From Oxyruncus cristatus (taxonomy: Eukaryota; Chordata; Aves; Passeriformes; Cotingidae), in NCBI GenBank assembly GCA_013399855.1, contig VXAY01003767.1:702002-766001 (forward strand): a DNA stretch of 64,000 nt, written 5' to 3'. A program made the translations under genes and the position numbers. This document shows, piece by piece, positions 46,991-61,700 of the stretch (positions within the stretch are counted from its first letter, which is position 1; each line of letters opens with the position of its first letter). A model generated the notes under the pieces. That model had not been told where the DNA came from. It saw nothing but the letters and a program-made list of their open reading frames with translations, and searched no databases.

Positions 46991-48450
46991 GGTACAGTTC
47001 AACATTACAGTTTCTGTAAAAAAAATCAGCTGAAAATGTTCCCGTTCTCCCCTGTACTGGCGCTGCTGTTCACTGTCCCTCAGTTGTGCCGTTGTGACTG
47101 AAAGACTGTTTTTGTAGACTGAAGCACTTTGGTCATCTCTTTCGCAAGAGCCCTACAAATCACTGTATTGGCAAAGACGAGGACCAGGAACAAGCAGCCA
47201 AGGGTACGAGATTGGCAGGGGTTTCTCAGGCTGGTTCTAGTGCCAGTTTGTTTGGCGAATGATGACCTGTGATCAATATGCAACCGAACACAGGTGAATG
47301 CAACTGCCACTGGACTACTTACATGGCTGAGGAAGGACCACTTTTGAAACCCTCTGACTAAGCTTTTCTAATACAAGATCCAATGTAAGTTTATTTTTCT
47401 GCAGTACAATGATTAAAAATTAATAGAACCAGAGACTCCTGTGTTTCAGCTTCTGTTGCAGGCCTTTAATTACCTCATATGAGATACTCATTAGGTAAAA
47501 TAAAGGAACAGACTTTTGCAGCTGCACAGCAAGCTTTCATCTGGGATTTCTTAACCTCTGAACAGATGACTCTACAAACATAAGGATGTAATTCTAATGA
47601 AGTTTTATTTTTCTACGTAATAATAATAAGTTTATTTTTGAAAATAAAATTTGACATTTCCATTTCCAAGATTATGAACACAAAACTGAAGTCATTAAAT
47701 TAAAGCCAATTGGATATCTTTATTAGTACTGTGTTTTGTGCTTGGGAGTGCTCTGAGACTTCATGAGGACAAGAGTTCTGTGATTGCTATAGATGTTTCT
47801 ATAAATGTGATAGAATAACATGGTTGCTCAAAAGAAATTTCTATGAATCAATCAGTGCAAGCTAAGACCAAATAAAGTGAAACACTTATTTAATTTTAAA
47901 GCAATCTTTTCTTTTTAGAAATGCTAATTGGAAAATTCTGTTGTTCACAATAAACAGAACAGTCTGGAAAACAGAGAAACAAAGATGGTGAGATTTTATC
48001 CTTGCACAAAGGATAGTGCAAGGAGGTGAAAAAAACCCAGTTAGCTAACAGATGTTTGAAGAATGAAACATTAGTAAGAAGGAGTTAGTTCTATGTTGTT
48101 TCCTCACACAATTCTCACTGGACAATATAAATGTAGCCCTTCAGCCAGAAAAGTTCACAAAACTAGTACCAGTCTTTAATCTAGATTTATGTTCTCCATG
48201 GACTTTCCCAACAGCAGCGAAAGATCCTATTTATACCAAAGGAGGCCCACAAATTGCACTGAGGATATCACTTGGATGGGGAAGCCTGTCTTAAAGTTCT
48301 TCAACCTCTGATATTCTTTGCAGCATTTTTGTTACGACACAGGACAAAGTGGGAAATGCACTGTAGCTATGCTCTGAAAGCCCAGTAGGGAAAATGAAAC
48401 ACTTACTGGAAAAAACTAAATTATTATGACTGCTTATTTCAGATGGAAGC

Positions 48451-48490
48451 TTTTATCCTCCTTTTTTTATCCTCCTTTTTTTATCCCCCT
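48451..48490. repeat. 14-bp tandem repeat, about three copies
   Basis: The unit ATCCTCCTTTTTTT occurs at 48455 and 48469, with a variant at 48483 (ATCCCCC). It is a short pyrimidine minisatellite. Confidence 0.8.
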
Positions 48491-49597
48491 TACTTCAATC
48501 TCAAATCAGTTAAGTGGCTATTATTGCATCAAAAAGGATACTTTCATTTAAGGCAGAAAATAAATGATTGCTGCTATCCTATTTATGAATTGATACTGGT
48601 TAAAATTCTGCCAACTCTCCATATTGAATATACAGTGTCTTCTATTGAGCTAGTGATGACAAAGCAGCTTTTCCTTTTCTGCTGTTAGATGATTGGAATA
48701 ACTAAAGCAAAGTTTCATAGTAGGACAAACTGCTACAAAGCAAAACATTTATTTTGCAGTAATGATGCACTTGGATTGGAAGGGCATTAATTGGTACAGC
48801 AATTATTATGCTGTCACTCACAAAAAGATGCAATGGAAGGGAGCAGATGGAAACTGAAAAATAGCATAAACTACATTACAGCGTATTGATTTCTATATAC
48901 TTATTGAAAGTAAAATTGTGGGCCTGTTTCAGATCCAAATGAAGAAAAACAATTTTTTTCTTGAATTTAACTACATTTAGAATTAAAACTCCAGGGAGCA
49001 CAGCTGAGCTCAACTTTTATATATTCTAAAATAATTCTGGATTTCATTTCATCAAGTATATATCTTTCTGAAGGGAGAAAGAATAGCAGTAAACTTAATT
49101 TTTGAGACAGATTTTTAAGAAAATGGTTCAGTTTATTTATTAGAAATACTTTTGAATAAATATAATTTAAATTGATGATAAAATAGATAGAAAATATATT
49201 AAGAGAATGAATGTAAAACTATCCCCCTCCCATTTTAAAATATTTCCTTTTCATTCTGAATTGAAAAACATTTTCATTTTCTTTAGAATTTGAAATAATA
49301 TAGTAACTTTTTTTCCTGTACAGTATTAAGATTAATAAGTATTCAAGTAGAATATACTTGTTACAGAACTCTACCACTTTCCAGAATAGGAAGATTATTA
49401 TTTAACTTAAAGATTTTGGCATTGTTATCAAGCCCTCCTCTAGAAAAGAAGAAGCTTTACAAGTGCATGCAGAAAACATCGCAGGATTGACAGTTTAAAA
49501 TCAGTAAATTTACAATATGTCAAATTTTTGAGTATTAAGAAAAAAGTTTTCAGTATTCCAATTTTGGCACAAGAATACTGGAGTTTTATGAAGAGCA

Positions 49598-49625
49598 ACA
49601 TCTACATGTTGACATCTACATGTCG
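49598..49625. repeat. 14-bp tandem duplication
   Basis: ACATCTACATGTTG is followed immediately by ACATCTACATGTCG, differing at one base. Confidence 0.8.
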
Positions 49626-52164
49626 ATATTTTGAAATACAGAAAAATTGATTCAATACCTATACACAATGTGAATTGCTTGTAAATACTATGGACAGGAA
49701 GAACGAGCATTATTTTATCTGCACCCCTACCCAAAATAGCAACCATTTAAAAGCAATGTCTTGAAACACATAACTAAATCTAATGTATTGACTGAAGGCC
49801 AGGTCAGCTTAATTGCTGTTGTGTTTTTCCAGATAGTGTTTTTAAATACTTGCTCTTCTACTGCATTTAACCTGTGCATTATCTCTGTAGGCTATCACAA
49901 GCTGAGGTAGCTCCTGTGGTAGAAATATCAGAACATCACCCACATCTCTCTCAAAGATGAGTAGGTTTATCTTGCTCTCTGCTTTTAATTGTTTCCATTT
50001 GGATTTTTTTTTTTCTAATAATGCATCTTTTTATTTCTAGTACGAGCTTTCTATGGTTCCGTGTGTTTATAAAGGGAGGAGACATATATAAACACCTACT
50101 ACCTAACATCTCCACCTAGGAGATGGAAAAGTAAGTTATTTGCATGTCTCACATTACTCAATAATCCTTTCCCTTTTTTCCCACATTCCTGCAACCAAAA
50201 TATGACATATATTTGGGAAAAATGATCTTTTTTATACGTTACATCTCTTCAACTTGTGGTCTTCAATTTATTATACATAATTGTACACCTACATTCCTGA
50301 ACTACAGGGAGATTAAGTAAAAGAAAGTGTCTGACAGGAGTAGTAATTTTTGTAGTTTTGCACTCTGAGCCAACGAGCAGATAAACGCATCAAGTTTGTA
50401 CTTAGCTTTCTTATGTTGTCTTCTTTATACAGACTACACCTGTCCTTACAGAGATTAATTGATTTCATCTTTGCAGCTTTTTACACTTCTGCTAATGTTG
50501 CAGTACTAAACCAGCCTCCTCTCTCTCCCTGTTCTGAGTCCAGCTCCTTAACTATGCCAACACAGTTGGAGGAGGTGCAATCATGTTCGCACTTGACACA
50601 AAATTAGGCTGAGGTCCAACCTTGCTTCAAACAAACATAATTTTCCAGATGAAGACTCTCAGAAAGAAGGGTTTCTCAGTTTGGTTTCACAGGTTCTACA
50701 GAAGTCAAATTTTCAGCAGTGAAACTCTCAATTTTTAGTTTATCGATTTTAAAGTGTTTATCAGGGAACCCTGATCTATGCTAGTCCTGCATACAGCAGA
50801 CCCACCTTGCAACCCAAACTTTTCTGTAACACAATACAATACTTTCTTTTCAGACATTCTTGTTGTGATAGAAAAAAAAAATCCCCTGCTTTGTTTTAAA
50901 TCAGTTTAAGAAAACACAGATATGCTCATCTGGACTTGCACATTTACTGTTTACTCTGAACTACTGTACAGATGATATAAAATTTGTGTATATAGAGAAG
51001 AGACTATGGTCAGGGATTTTGTTTTATACTGAAAGATAGAGGCATCATGACCTTGAAGAAAAGCTCTTGAGAGGAAATGTGGGCAGTTTAATTCTGAAAT
51101 GTGTCAAAATATCAGCAAATTAATTAACAGCAAACAAAATCTTGAATGAGTGCCCTAACACAGCTACCCAAAAAGGTTGAGCACTTTGTACAAGGTGGCT
51201 ATCATCCCCAGCCTAATTTATCCTTTAAACCACAGACTCAGTCAACCAAAAACTAATATAAAACCTAATACAAACCTTCTTCAAGTAAGTTGTAAAATTG
51301 AGGTTTATTATGAGAATATTAAGGCTGTTTCTGAACTTTATGCCTGTGCCAAGTACATTTATTTCATTTACCATGAAAGCAAACAGAGTCTAAGCATTTT
51401 TAGACACAATGAATGTAGTTTCACTTTCTCACTCAAGCTCAAAACTTGATGAGCTTTTTAAACTAAACTTCATGAAACTGAGACATTCCATGGTGGTAAT
51501 ACTAAGGAAAAAAAAAAAAAAAAGATAACCGAGAAATTCCTGCAAGTGAAAATTTCACTTCAAGGAACATTTGAATTGGATCAGAATGATAAGGTGATGG
51601 CAAAATGCAAGAAATGAGAAGAGTGCTCTGATTCTAGGTGTGTATGGGAAAAGCTAAAGTGGTGGGAAGAGAAAACAGCTACAGAAAACTTCAAGAAGAA
51701 AATTATTTTAGTGTTTACTTTGTGTCATGCAGACATAACAAACTAACAAAAGGAAATCCTCAGAAAAATTAACGTGTTTCTGGAATAGCTGAAAAGTAGG
51801 AAGAGTATAAAGCCAGTGAAAAAAGAAACAAATGTCAAAGATAGATAAAAATGTGTGAATTCGGTTACTTTGTCCTAAATAATGATTTTCTGCTGTGTTT
51901 AAGTAAGTAGAGCTCCACACTTAGCTGTCTGCTTTTGATTCCTGTTTAGAGCATGGAGTCATTCTGAGGATCAACTGATTGTTGATTTCTGTGCAGAAAT
52001 GGATTTTGAGCACAATTTTCTTTTACATCCTTGAATATTGCATCTACCAGATTAATTTAAAACTGGTAGCTATGTATCTAGTTTTATCATCTTGGTTTAC
52101 CAATTGTTAGCTCCGCGTTCACTTTTCCCTTCCTCAAAATGTTTATGTTTTGTTTTTATTACAG

Positions 52165-52310
52165 CCAAACGAATGCCCAATCAAAAGACAGATTTTATCA
52201 GATACATTGTTAAAAAAGCAATCCCAAAATTCGTTACTGATGTAGCAGAAAGCATCTTACTGAAAAATGCAATGCAAAAATGCAAATTTATACATTGCAT
52301 ATCACTTTGA
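52165..52310 (+). CDS. Candidate terminal coding exon, unknown protein
   Basis: A strong acceptor (TTTTGTTTTTATTACAG ending at 52164) is followed by an open phase-1 frame of about 47 codons to TGA at 52308-52310. The reading is basic with amphipathic character (KRMPNQKTDFIRYIVKK.. then FVTDVAESILL) and looks more protein-like than its surroundings. No family is recognised and no upstream exon was found. It could equally be a chance frame. Confidence 0.28.
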
Positions 52311-54361
52311 TGATATGGAATATGTCACTGTTAAATATTTATTGCATTTCAAATCATGTTGACATTTCCCCTTGAATACACTATTCCAAAAAACACTATA
52401 CAGGCCTCATGCAATTTTACTGATACTACAGAGATAGAGTGAAACAGTGAATTTCTAATTTCAAATTAGAGTATCTAAAGCGAAATGAAGGAAAAAATTA
52501 CTTACATTGATAAAAAGTTTAGAGTGTGAAGATAGTATACTGCCTTTGAAAATGGGATACTACTGGAGGCTGATTGATCAGTACTGTTCAATCTTGTGAC
52601 TGTTACAATTCTGCTGATCTTTAGTGTGGCCAGTATTTCCTGGCCTGGTAGTATTTTCATTATAAACACTCCATTCACAAAGATTTGTAACTAACCTATA
52701 AAAAAATTGCTATAAAATGAAACTCAGCACATAAGGTCTGAAGTCAGAGAACAAATCTGGTCTGACAGGATGGAGGGAATATGTTTTTCACCATATTTTT
52801 TTTGTAAGTAAAATACAGCTTTGATAGAAACCAAAAACAAAAGAGAAAAAATTGACAGGAAGTATAGTTTACATTGTTTGACACAGGAAAAAATTAGGAC
52901 GAAGGATTTATGGCAGTCCAAATGGGTATCTATTCCAAAAACACTATATTTAAAAGACAATTTTATTATGTGAGTATGATGTAGAACTAAACACATATGA
53001 AACATAAAGTCTAAGACATTCAGGTGGTACAGCTGAACCCTTCCTTTGGTGCTCCCAGGCAGGTCCTTTGCAGACCTGAAGACCCAGTGAAATAGGGAAA
53101 TAAATGGTAACAAAACTAACCCTTATCAAAAACAAACACACAAAAAAGCAAACCAAAATTCAAAACATATTTTATGCCTGTTTGGCTTTCACTGTGGAGA
53201 CAGATATGCTCTACTTCTGGGCTGTTCAAAGAGGCTTGAACGTCTGGCTGTTGGAAATGATTATGAGGTGTAATTGGGCCACTCCTTTTAGCATCAGCTG
53301 CGCCTCAGCAAATGGTTGCCCTGCAGACTCAATCCTGTTTGAGCTGTACTAGAACTTCTTGCTGCATAAAAGCAGCAAAATTCATCGTCTGTTTTTGATC
53401 ATGTGCTTCTACCTCTGTTACACAACTCAGAGTCACCCTCTTACTTCCCTAGAGGTATTTAAGGACAGAATGCTGTTCAAACTGTAGGAAAGGTCCTCCA
53501 AGGACAAGGAAAGGTCTTGGACTCTGGTAAAATGTCTTTCCTTCAAAGAACTTTGTATTTATGTTGTAACATAGGGAATTAGTCTTGTTTATGTGTATTT
53601 TGCTGGGAAGGGGAGGGGAAGGGCGATTTGTGGGAGGTAAACACAGTTCCCAGTTAAATACAATGAGTTACTTAAACTGACTAAAGATTTTACATTTTTT
53701 TCTTCCACCAATGAACAAATTTCAGAAAGGATAGCAGATCTCACATTAATATATGCAGGGATGAAACAGAGTTTTTAGAACTTCCACCTTTCCAAAGCTA
53801 TTCTAGTTTTTACCCATAAACTGAAAGTATTTATTAAACCATTTGTTATTCAGATTTAAGCTCTCTATAAAATATCTTTCTGTGAAATTGTCCTTAGAAA
53901 TATTCTTTAGAAGGCCTTAATGTTATTTCAAGCTGCAACTAGATTGTAATAGTAGATGCCATATAAAAGTAAAATATTGCATTAGCTGATAATTAGCTCT
54001 TTGGCTATATTAAAAAGTTTCCTCAAGCTCTTGAAAACAGAAAGATATACCTCTCCACAAGTTCTAAAGGAGAAAGGATTTTTTTTTTTTTTTAAACTCC
54101 ATTTGAAATTATAGGCTGTTCTTAATTAATAAGACTTGAGACTACAGGCATTTTTCTAAAATGTAAGGTTGCTTGACTTTGAAATAGGGCTTCACCTTTC
54201 ACTTTACCTTGCTTCATTTTCACTTCAAAAGACAGACTGAATTACTGAAAAACTGCAACTACCAATTTAAGAATGCTTGGATACTTTCTCACTGAAATAA
54301 CAAAGACAATCTGCTAAATGGCTTGCAGTCATTAAAAATGGTCCTAAATTAAAGATGTAAA
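52311..54361. other. Unassigned AT-rich stretch
   Basis: A 129-codon minus-strand frame (52724-53113) is rich in Phe, Leu, Ser and His with no domain and no splice context; treated as chance. Nothing else is supported. Confidence 0.5.
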
Positions 54362-54785
54362 GATGTAACCCTGGGGACTACTGACCTGTCAGACTCACCT
54401 CTGTGCCTGGGAAGACCATGGAACAGATCCTCCTAGAAGCAGCATGGCTTCACCAAGGCCTGACCAAACTTCTACAATGGAGCAACTACGTCAGTGGACA
54501 AGGGAAGGGCTATGGATTAAACCTATCTGGACTTCTGTAAACCCTTTGACACAGTCCCCCCCAACATCCTTCTCTCTAAATTGGAGACAAAAGGATTTGA
54601 TGGGTGGGCTGTTAGATGAATAAGGAATTGGTTGGATGGTCACATCCAGAGGGTAATGACCAACTACCTCAACGGCTCAGAGTCCTGATGGACATCAACA
54701 GTGAGTGGTGTCCCTCAGGGGTCCATATTGGGACTAACACTGTTCAACATCTTCGTCAATGACATATGCAAAGGGATTTGGATAC
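54362..54785 (+). mobile_element. CR1 LINE fragment, central reverse-transcriptase region
   Basis: In sense orientation it shows the RT blocks GNYRPVRLTSVPGKTMEQI-like (54372-54425), a decayed KAFDTVPHNILLSKL equivalent (54537-54585), [17 protein letters not shown] (54596-54646) and [19 protein letters not shown] (54703-54766). It is truncated at both ends and carries frame changes and stops. It represents the same RT region as the nested copy at 20.2-20.6 kb but from a different CR1 subfamily. Confidence 0.85.
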
Positions 54786-57700
54786 AGACTTGATGCTAAT
54801 TGCTGGCATGGTAATAGTGCCCACTTACAGCCAGCAGTACTTACGAGCTTCCCACCTCCACCTCTATTCAGTGTCCAGACTGAGAATTATTTTTTTCCCA
54901 TGAATAAAGATTGTATTGTATTTTTTAAAGTTTGTTATGAATGTTAAACATGCCACTTATCTTTAGTTAGCTACATTTTCTCTAGAGTTGAATTTTCATG
55001 CATTGATCTGAATTGGAAACCAAATTCTAGAGAATTTAGATGACAAACATACACAAAAAATACAGAAATGGATTTTATGACAGGTATTTGAGGTATATTT
55101 TGATTTTGAAAAATTCTGTAAGTAATAGGAAACTCTATAAACCTAATTTTGGAGGCAGATATGTCTGATCTGCACATTTCTCTCTCATCTTCTGAGTCAT
55201 TTGGTAGTAGTCATTGCAAGTAGTTGAACAGTGTATAAAATGGATGGAATAAAGGAAAGGTTTCTGTCTGTACTGAGTGTGATAGCACTCTGAGTTCTTT
55301 TGTTCCTTGCAGAGATTACATATATAAAATATGTGGCAATAAGGCAGTTCACAGAGGCTAAACAAATTATTTTCCTCTATAATTTATTCTCCAAAATAAA
55401 GAAGTTCATTGATTTTTAGATTATATAAGTTTAATTGAAATAAAGTAGATGCCTAAAACATCAATGAAGCACTCAGGAAAGTTAATCCATTTTTCATGAC
55501 TCTATAAATAATTTCTTCTAGCTGTAAAAGCCTTCAATTACCCACCAGGAAATCAAAAACAATGGCTGTAATTCACTGAGGGATGCAAGTGGTGTTCTTT
55601 TGCTTTTTTTTCCCCTGAAAGGGAATTCACTGTGATTCAGTGTTAACAAACTGTGTCATTTTTCCATCAGACCTGTGTAATGGTAGAGTGGAGGTAAATC
55701 TGGTAAAGGTGTGTCAAAGTGCTTGATCCGCTTGTGTCTGGAGATGGGAGGAGACCCTTTTTCTTCACTTTTTCAGACAACAGAAGAAATAGCTTAAGCC
55801 AAAGCACTTATTTCCTCCCACACTCACCTCCCCCCTGAAATAACCAAATAAACATAATAAGAAAACCAGTGTTAATAGTAAGCCACACTGAAATTACCAC
55901 CTCCGTGCCTTCTCTCTGGAAATTTGTTATTAAACCTGTAAATATTCGGTCCTGTGTTTTGCCTTTTCTGTTCCTCAGTTCACTGAGGATGTTTTTTTGT
56001 TGATATTCCCTCTGTGGCATCTCAAATCACAGAAACTGTTAGAGCAGAGCAGCAGACATCCCTTCAAAAGACTTCCCTAATTCCAACTGCTGGGAAGAGA
56101 GTCCTGACAAAGCCACATGCGTTCTGGCAAACCAGTTGAGCGATCTGTTGAAGCAGTAAGGGGTAGAGAACTATCACCTCTTAATGACATCCATTCTGTC
56201 CTATCTCACTGCCTGTTAGTTAAATGTTACTGAAGCAAGATAGGAAATGACAAAAAAAAAGTGCCCATAGCACAAGGCAATAACCAGCAATCATATTCAC
56301 AACATGACATGTACAAAGCAATTATACTTCGTACAGGCATTTAGAGAAAAGAGTGTCCTACATTAAAAGCATGGCAGTTTACTGCTGGCGATTTTGCTAT
56401 TGATTTTAACTGGAAAGAACTGTAACACACAAGTTAAATTCATTGTGAATGTCTGCCGTTGTAGCATACAGGTAACAGACGGTGAGGTGAACAAAGATGA
56501 ACGAATCTCACAGAATGGTTGAATGTTACAGGTACTGGTATGGGGTAGCTGTTTAGCGAAGAGCAAGACAGATGGCATGGAGCCATCAGCAGTAGAAGGT
56601 AAAGAAAAGTAACACAGAGGACTCACTTCACAATTTCTGAATGAAATCTGGGGAATTTCTTACATATGGCTAGACCATCCAGTGCTCCAGTCGTTTTCAG
56701 CTATTTGCAGCCACACTGTGGCAGGTGAACTTCAGAATTTGCAGCTCAGATACAAAAGAGATTAAAACCAGCTTCTGCCACCATGGTTTGCTGCCTTTTG
56801 TGCTATTATTTCTCCTCTCAGTGCCTATTACAACAGAGCAGCATATCATGTAGAAGCATACAATATGAGATAGTATTCTTGAATTATGGCACTACTTCTC
56901 GAGACACACTGCAAAAATTATGAACTTGCACGTAAATTTTTAGGTTTACTAGTACAGATTTAAAAGGAGGGAAGTAAATAACAGAATACAAGTAGTTTTC
57001 CAGCAGGACAAAAAGAGGAATTTTTAGAGAACTGGAAATCAGATGTGATTTAAAAGGAAGTTAAATTGTGACTTCAGTGGAAAAGACAATGCTGAAGGCA
57101 CCATATCTGATGAAACATGATGACATATTTTTACTTTAAGGCAAAATGGCAGCTTGCAAAACTGTGCTGTAAGAGGTACTGGCTTTGGTACTTTGCAAGA
57201 GTAAAACCAAACTAAAATTAAACATATATATCCTATATTTTAAGAGCACACTGAGGAGAATTTTAAGGGGAAAAAATAACAACCCCCTCCCCCCCCCAAA
57301 AAAAAACCCTAACAAAGCAATTTTATAAAGTAAAGAAAGCAAATGGGTTTCACGAGTTATTTCCAATTTATCTCTTTACAGTCTCCTCTTCTCTGGAGAT
57401 ATAATAATTAAAAATCAGTAATTGCCAAGACTTTTATTCATCTGCTGTTAAACAGAACAAAGCAATAATGAGTATTCCTTAGCTGAGTCCTCAAGCTGAA
57501 GTGTGAGATAACTCTCACTGAACAGGTATGCTATTAACAGCAAAATATAGATGATTTATGTCACAAGCAGAAAAGGAGCTAAAATCTTTTATATTATAGC
57601 TCACACCAGTGATGACTGCACCATCCTGATTACTCAGGACACTTTCTGCATCACAAAATCACCATATTTACATCCCATTGCTAGAATTTGCACTTAAAAT

Positions 57701-58662
57701 AATTTTCTTTATATAGTCTTGCAGCTGCAAACATGAGCACCACTAAGGCACAGAAGAGGGAATATTACATGATTCTTGGAGAGTCTCTTACAAGATAAGA
57801 TCTTTGCATTCTTTTAAGATTTCATATTTTTCTTCATAAGCAGGAGAATGGGATCCCGGTAACAGTTACTTCCACTTTTGTTTCTTTGCAAGGAATATTT
57901 AATGAAATACAGCAATGGCTACAGAAGCCTCTAAAATAGCTCGGAAACTGATGTACTGCCTCAAATTGTGAGCCAGTCAGTACTCAGTACAACAATACTT
58001 GGCTTCATAAAGTGACTCTGAAAGGCAAAACAAATTGAAGCAAGCATTTTTGCCTTTTTAAAGACCTTCATGAGAACAATCCTATACTAAAAAAGGAACT
58101 TTTCTGGGATGTGAAATCTGTCTGTCCATTTACTTTAGGGGATAATCAGGGACTGAATTTAAAATGCAACTGGGGAGCTATCTGAATTTTAGAAGACATT
58201 CAGACCTGCTGCTGAAGCCTGTGAACCATATGCTTTGTGCCTATAAATGTGTTTTCAGACAATACCTGGGGATTTTAGTAGAGGCAATGAGCAAGGGGAA
58301 ATCCAATTTTTGTATCTTTGGTAGAATGGCTAAGCAGCAGTCACTCAGGCAACTGGACCATCATGATGCATTACAGAACCTATCCCACATTACTTTACCC
58401 TACTTTAAGAGCAAAAATAAAGAAGCAGTAGCAGCAAGAAGCATACTGAAAAATGCAGTTACAGTTTCTACCACCTATTCTTCTTCATTTTAAAAATTAA
58501 TTGCCTTGGAAAAGCAGCAGAGATGTGGCAAAATATCTTGAATTTCCCTCCCCCAAAAGCAAAGCAAACAGGAAAGGGAAGGGAAGGAAAAGGAAAGGAA
58601 GGGAAAAGAGAATACGAAACCTCTACAGAACATGCTGTTTTCTTTTTTTGAATTTGAGCCAT

Positions 58663-58700
<38 letters not shown>

Positions 58701-61700
58701 TGTAGTATCTGCTTGGTGCTTGCGTGACAGCACCTTTGCAAGAAGTGGGATGGAGGAAAAGGAAGCATTATCTTAGGATTTTCACTCTGAATGTAGTAAA
58801 GGAGGCAAATAGCATTCTTTGTTAAGTTTAAGAACAGAGGCACCATATGACAGAAGGCATTTCCTCCTTTCCTCAAAGTAAACTGTGATTTTTAATTTAA
58901 TGAGTATCACCTTTTGATCAGACTTTACACCTACTGTAGTCACTTCTGTGATTGTGCACAAAATCCTTTTCAGTTCTTTTAATGACCTATTTTTGCCTAA
59001 CAAAACCTAATATGCACATATCTTTAACTTATCCACTAGAAGCTATGAAACCAGTCAAAATAATTTCAAATTACTAGGAATACCAGACCACTAAGAGGAT
59101 CTGTCCCTTGCTCAATCCTGTGATGCAGTAGGAACAGGGCTGGGAGGATTTCAGCTCTCTAATCTTTGTGCCTAGAATGTCATAGACAGGGTAAGACACT
59201 CTTTTCATTATTCTGTAGTCAGAGCAATCACGGTGCTACCTGCTTTACTCCTTGATGCTCAAAGGTAAGGCACGTGGATGGAGTACAGTCCTTTTTAGTG
59301 AGAAAAGAGAGCACCTCTTCAAACAGAGCCTTTTCTTCCCATTTAGAATAATCTTCTAATGAGTCTAGCTCCTGCCTAACTAGAAATTACTAGAAAGCAG
59401 AAATATTGCAGGAGGCCTTGTCTCTAAATTAAATGATAGTAAATGTGCACTTCCAAAGATAGGTGGAATTGGTGATGATTTTTTTCAAATCCTGATGACT
59501 AATATATTTATTTGAAGTTTGTTTCTTGTGTCTCTCTAAAGTCTGCTACTTAACTGCTAGTTCTTCACTGTATACAATATTTATTTTATTTATTAAGATA
59601 GGAATGGTGGCATTGTTTCTAGAAACACCAAAACAAGAAAAAAACCCCAACAAAACAACCCAACTCCCCCAAAATATTATTTGAAGATGGTAGTTGACTT
59701 TTAAAAGTTTTAGAAATATTAATATAAACTATTATTTTTCATTCCCCTCTCCCCCCAAAACTCCAAATCATTTAAATATTTCAAGCAATAGATGTTGGAA
59801 AAGTGTTGAGATGATCAGATATAACTTTTATAAGGATTTATACAACCCCTATTACCATATTTCCATATCTTGTTTTTTAACTTCATCAGCAATATCATGC
59901 ACAAATGTTTCCCATTAAGCATTAGAGAGTGATCTGCAGAAAAAATATAATCTAATATCAAGAGTATTAAAAATGTTGTAGTAGATTCTGAATATTTTTA
60001 CAGTTTACTATTTCACTGTTTTTTGTCATAGGATTTATTTTTTTGTTGAATTTATTTCATATACCTAGACTTTGTCTCAGATAAAAAACCCTCTTTCTCT
60101 ATTGTGTGTTTCTCAAGAGCCAATACATTTAAAAGGGGACTTGATAAAAAAAGATGGTTTATAGAGTATATACTAAATATTATTGAGGGAAATGAAGAGA
60201 AATATATAGAAGTATAATAAGCTGTGACACACCATTAACCATTTTATCACCTGTAATGTGTCTGGCTGGACTCCTTTGGCTGTTTACCTGTCTTAGAAAC
60301 TCTAAATAAATCCATTTTTTTAAACTGGTGCTTTATCAGCTGGAATACCATTGCTGCTTAAAAGATTTTAGTATCTCAGCTCCATTTATCAGAGCTGCTG
60401 TCATGTCACAGCACTTAGCAGAACATCTCACTGTCACCTGCTGAAAACTGTGAATATTAATTAACTGTAACACAATGCAAACTTTTTTTTTCATGCACCA
60501 GAAAGTGTATAATTTGGGTATAAAGCATCTGGATGAGAATGACCTGGTCACACCTAAAAGGTGGAAATATTTGTCCCCAAAAGATTTAATTTCCCGATAA
60601 AACAATAGCCTATTATATTTCATATTCAGTTGTATTATTTGGCAGACTGAGTTTTGCTGAGAAATAATTAGTCAAAATCTCTGATCTTGTTTAAGCATTC
60701 TTGATGAGCTGAATTATTTTTTAATACCATCAACAACACAACACTGAAGTAGAGCGCAGCTTTTTGTGCACCCAGGCATCACTCCAATCTTAATCACTGT
60801 TCAGATATCAGCTGCAGCCACATAATTTCACCTCCTTCAGGGGGACTGTTTCTGAATGCCACCAAAATGACTTTGGGTTTTGAAAGCAAAGGCTGATTTA
60901 GGCCCTAATGCTTCCATCCAACCCCTCTGAAGGCTCACAGACTCATCACACTGCAGTCACACCTGGTGACATTATGCGTGTTGCGGTCTGTGGCGTGTGA
61001 CAGAAAAGTGCAGGGCCAACAGTATAAAAAACCTCCTCAGCCTAATTCAGTAATTGTGGCTCCAGCTGCAGCTTCACAAAGGAGGCAGTTTTCCTTACTC
61101 TGTCCACTGCTCTGATAATTGGTGTCATTTCTCCCTTCCCTGGGAGAAGACACTCGGGCAGAATGTTCTCTCTTCCAGCACGTGCCTCTGGCCCTGCGTA
61201 AAAGGCCAATTATACTTCATGGTTCAGGGACTGACACCTGTTCAAGGATGGTCAAGAGCAACATTCCCCTGCTCTATCACCCTGCTGACAATGAGACATG
61301 ATGGAATAAGAGACTAAACGTGCTTCTTGCAAACTCATGCTGTCAGGTAGTCATATGCAGAAAAAAACCTGCCAGTTGCAAGGTATGATGCCTGTGCCAT
61401 TCCTCCACACTCATTCTGATGTCTAAGCAGAATTTCTTGCCAAGTATGTGGCCTGTAGGTTTAATTCTTTCAAATAAACCAGTGGTGTTCATGGATTAAC
61501 ACTGACCTTTTAGATTAGAAATTAAAGCTCTATTAGCTGTTTCTCCCTTTGCCACTTTTGCTCTCACGGGAAAAGGAAAAGCTTATGCCACCGTGGTTCA
61601 GTTTCATACATTGTTTTATAACTTGAATTTCTGAGAATCTTCATATCTCTTTCACTTCAGAAGAATCTCTATCTTCAAATACCAAAGTAAGAGACTACAG

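Larger units (their letters stand above)
46991..52164. other. Unassigned AT-rich stretch
   Basis: No gene is supported. A 14-bp tandem repeat lies at 48451-48490 and a 14-bp duplication at 49598-49625. A good acceptor at 50038-50040 precedes short open frames of 16 and 26 codons that cannot be told from chance. Confidence 0.5.

Noticed and set aside
50041..50120. Short open frames after a good acceptor
   Set aside because: Two different frames stay open for 16-26 codons before stops, so the frame cannot be chosen and the length is not significant.
52724..53113. 129-codon minus-strand frame
   Set aside because: Phe/Leu/His-rich AT-driven reading without domain or signals; judged chance.
58164..58493. 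109-codon plus-strand frame
   Set aside because: No recognisable domain and no splice or promoter signals; probably random.
58665..58696. Poly-A as the tail of a processed pseudogene
   Set aside because: No coding-like sequence or target duplication was seen upstream; treated as simple repeat.
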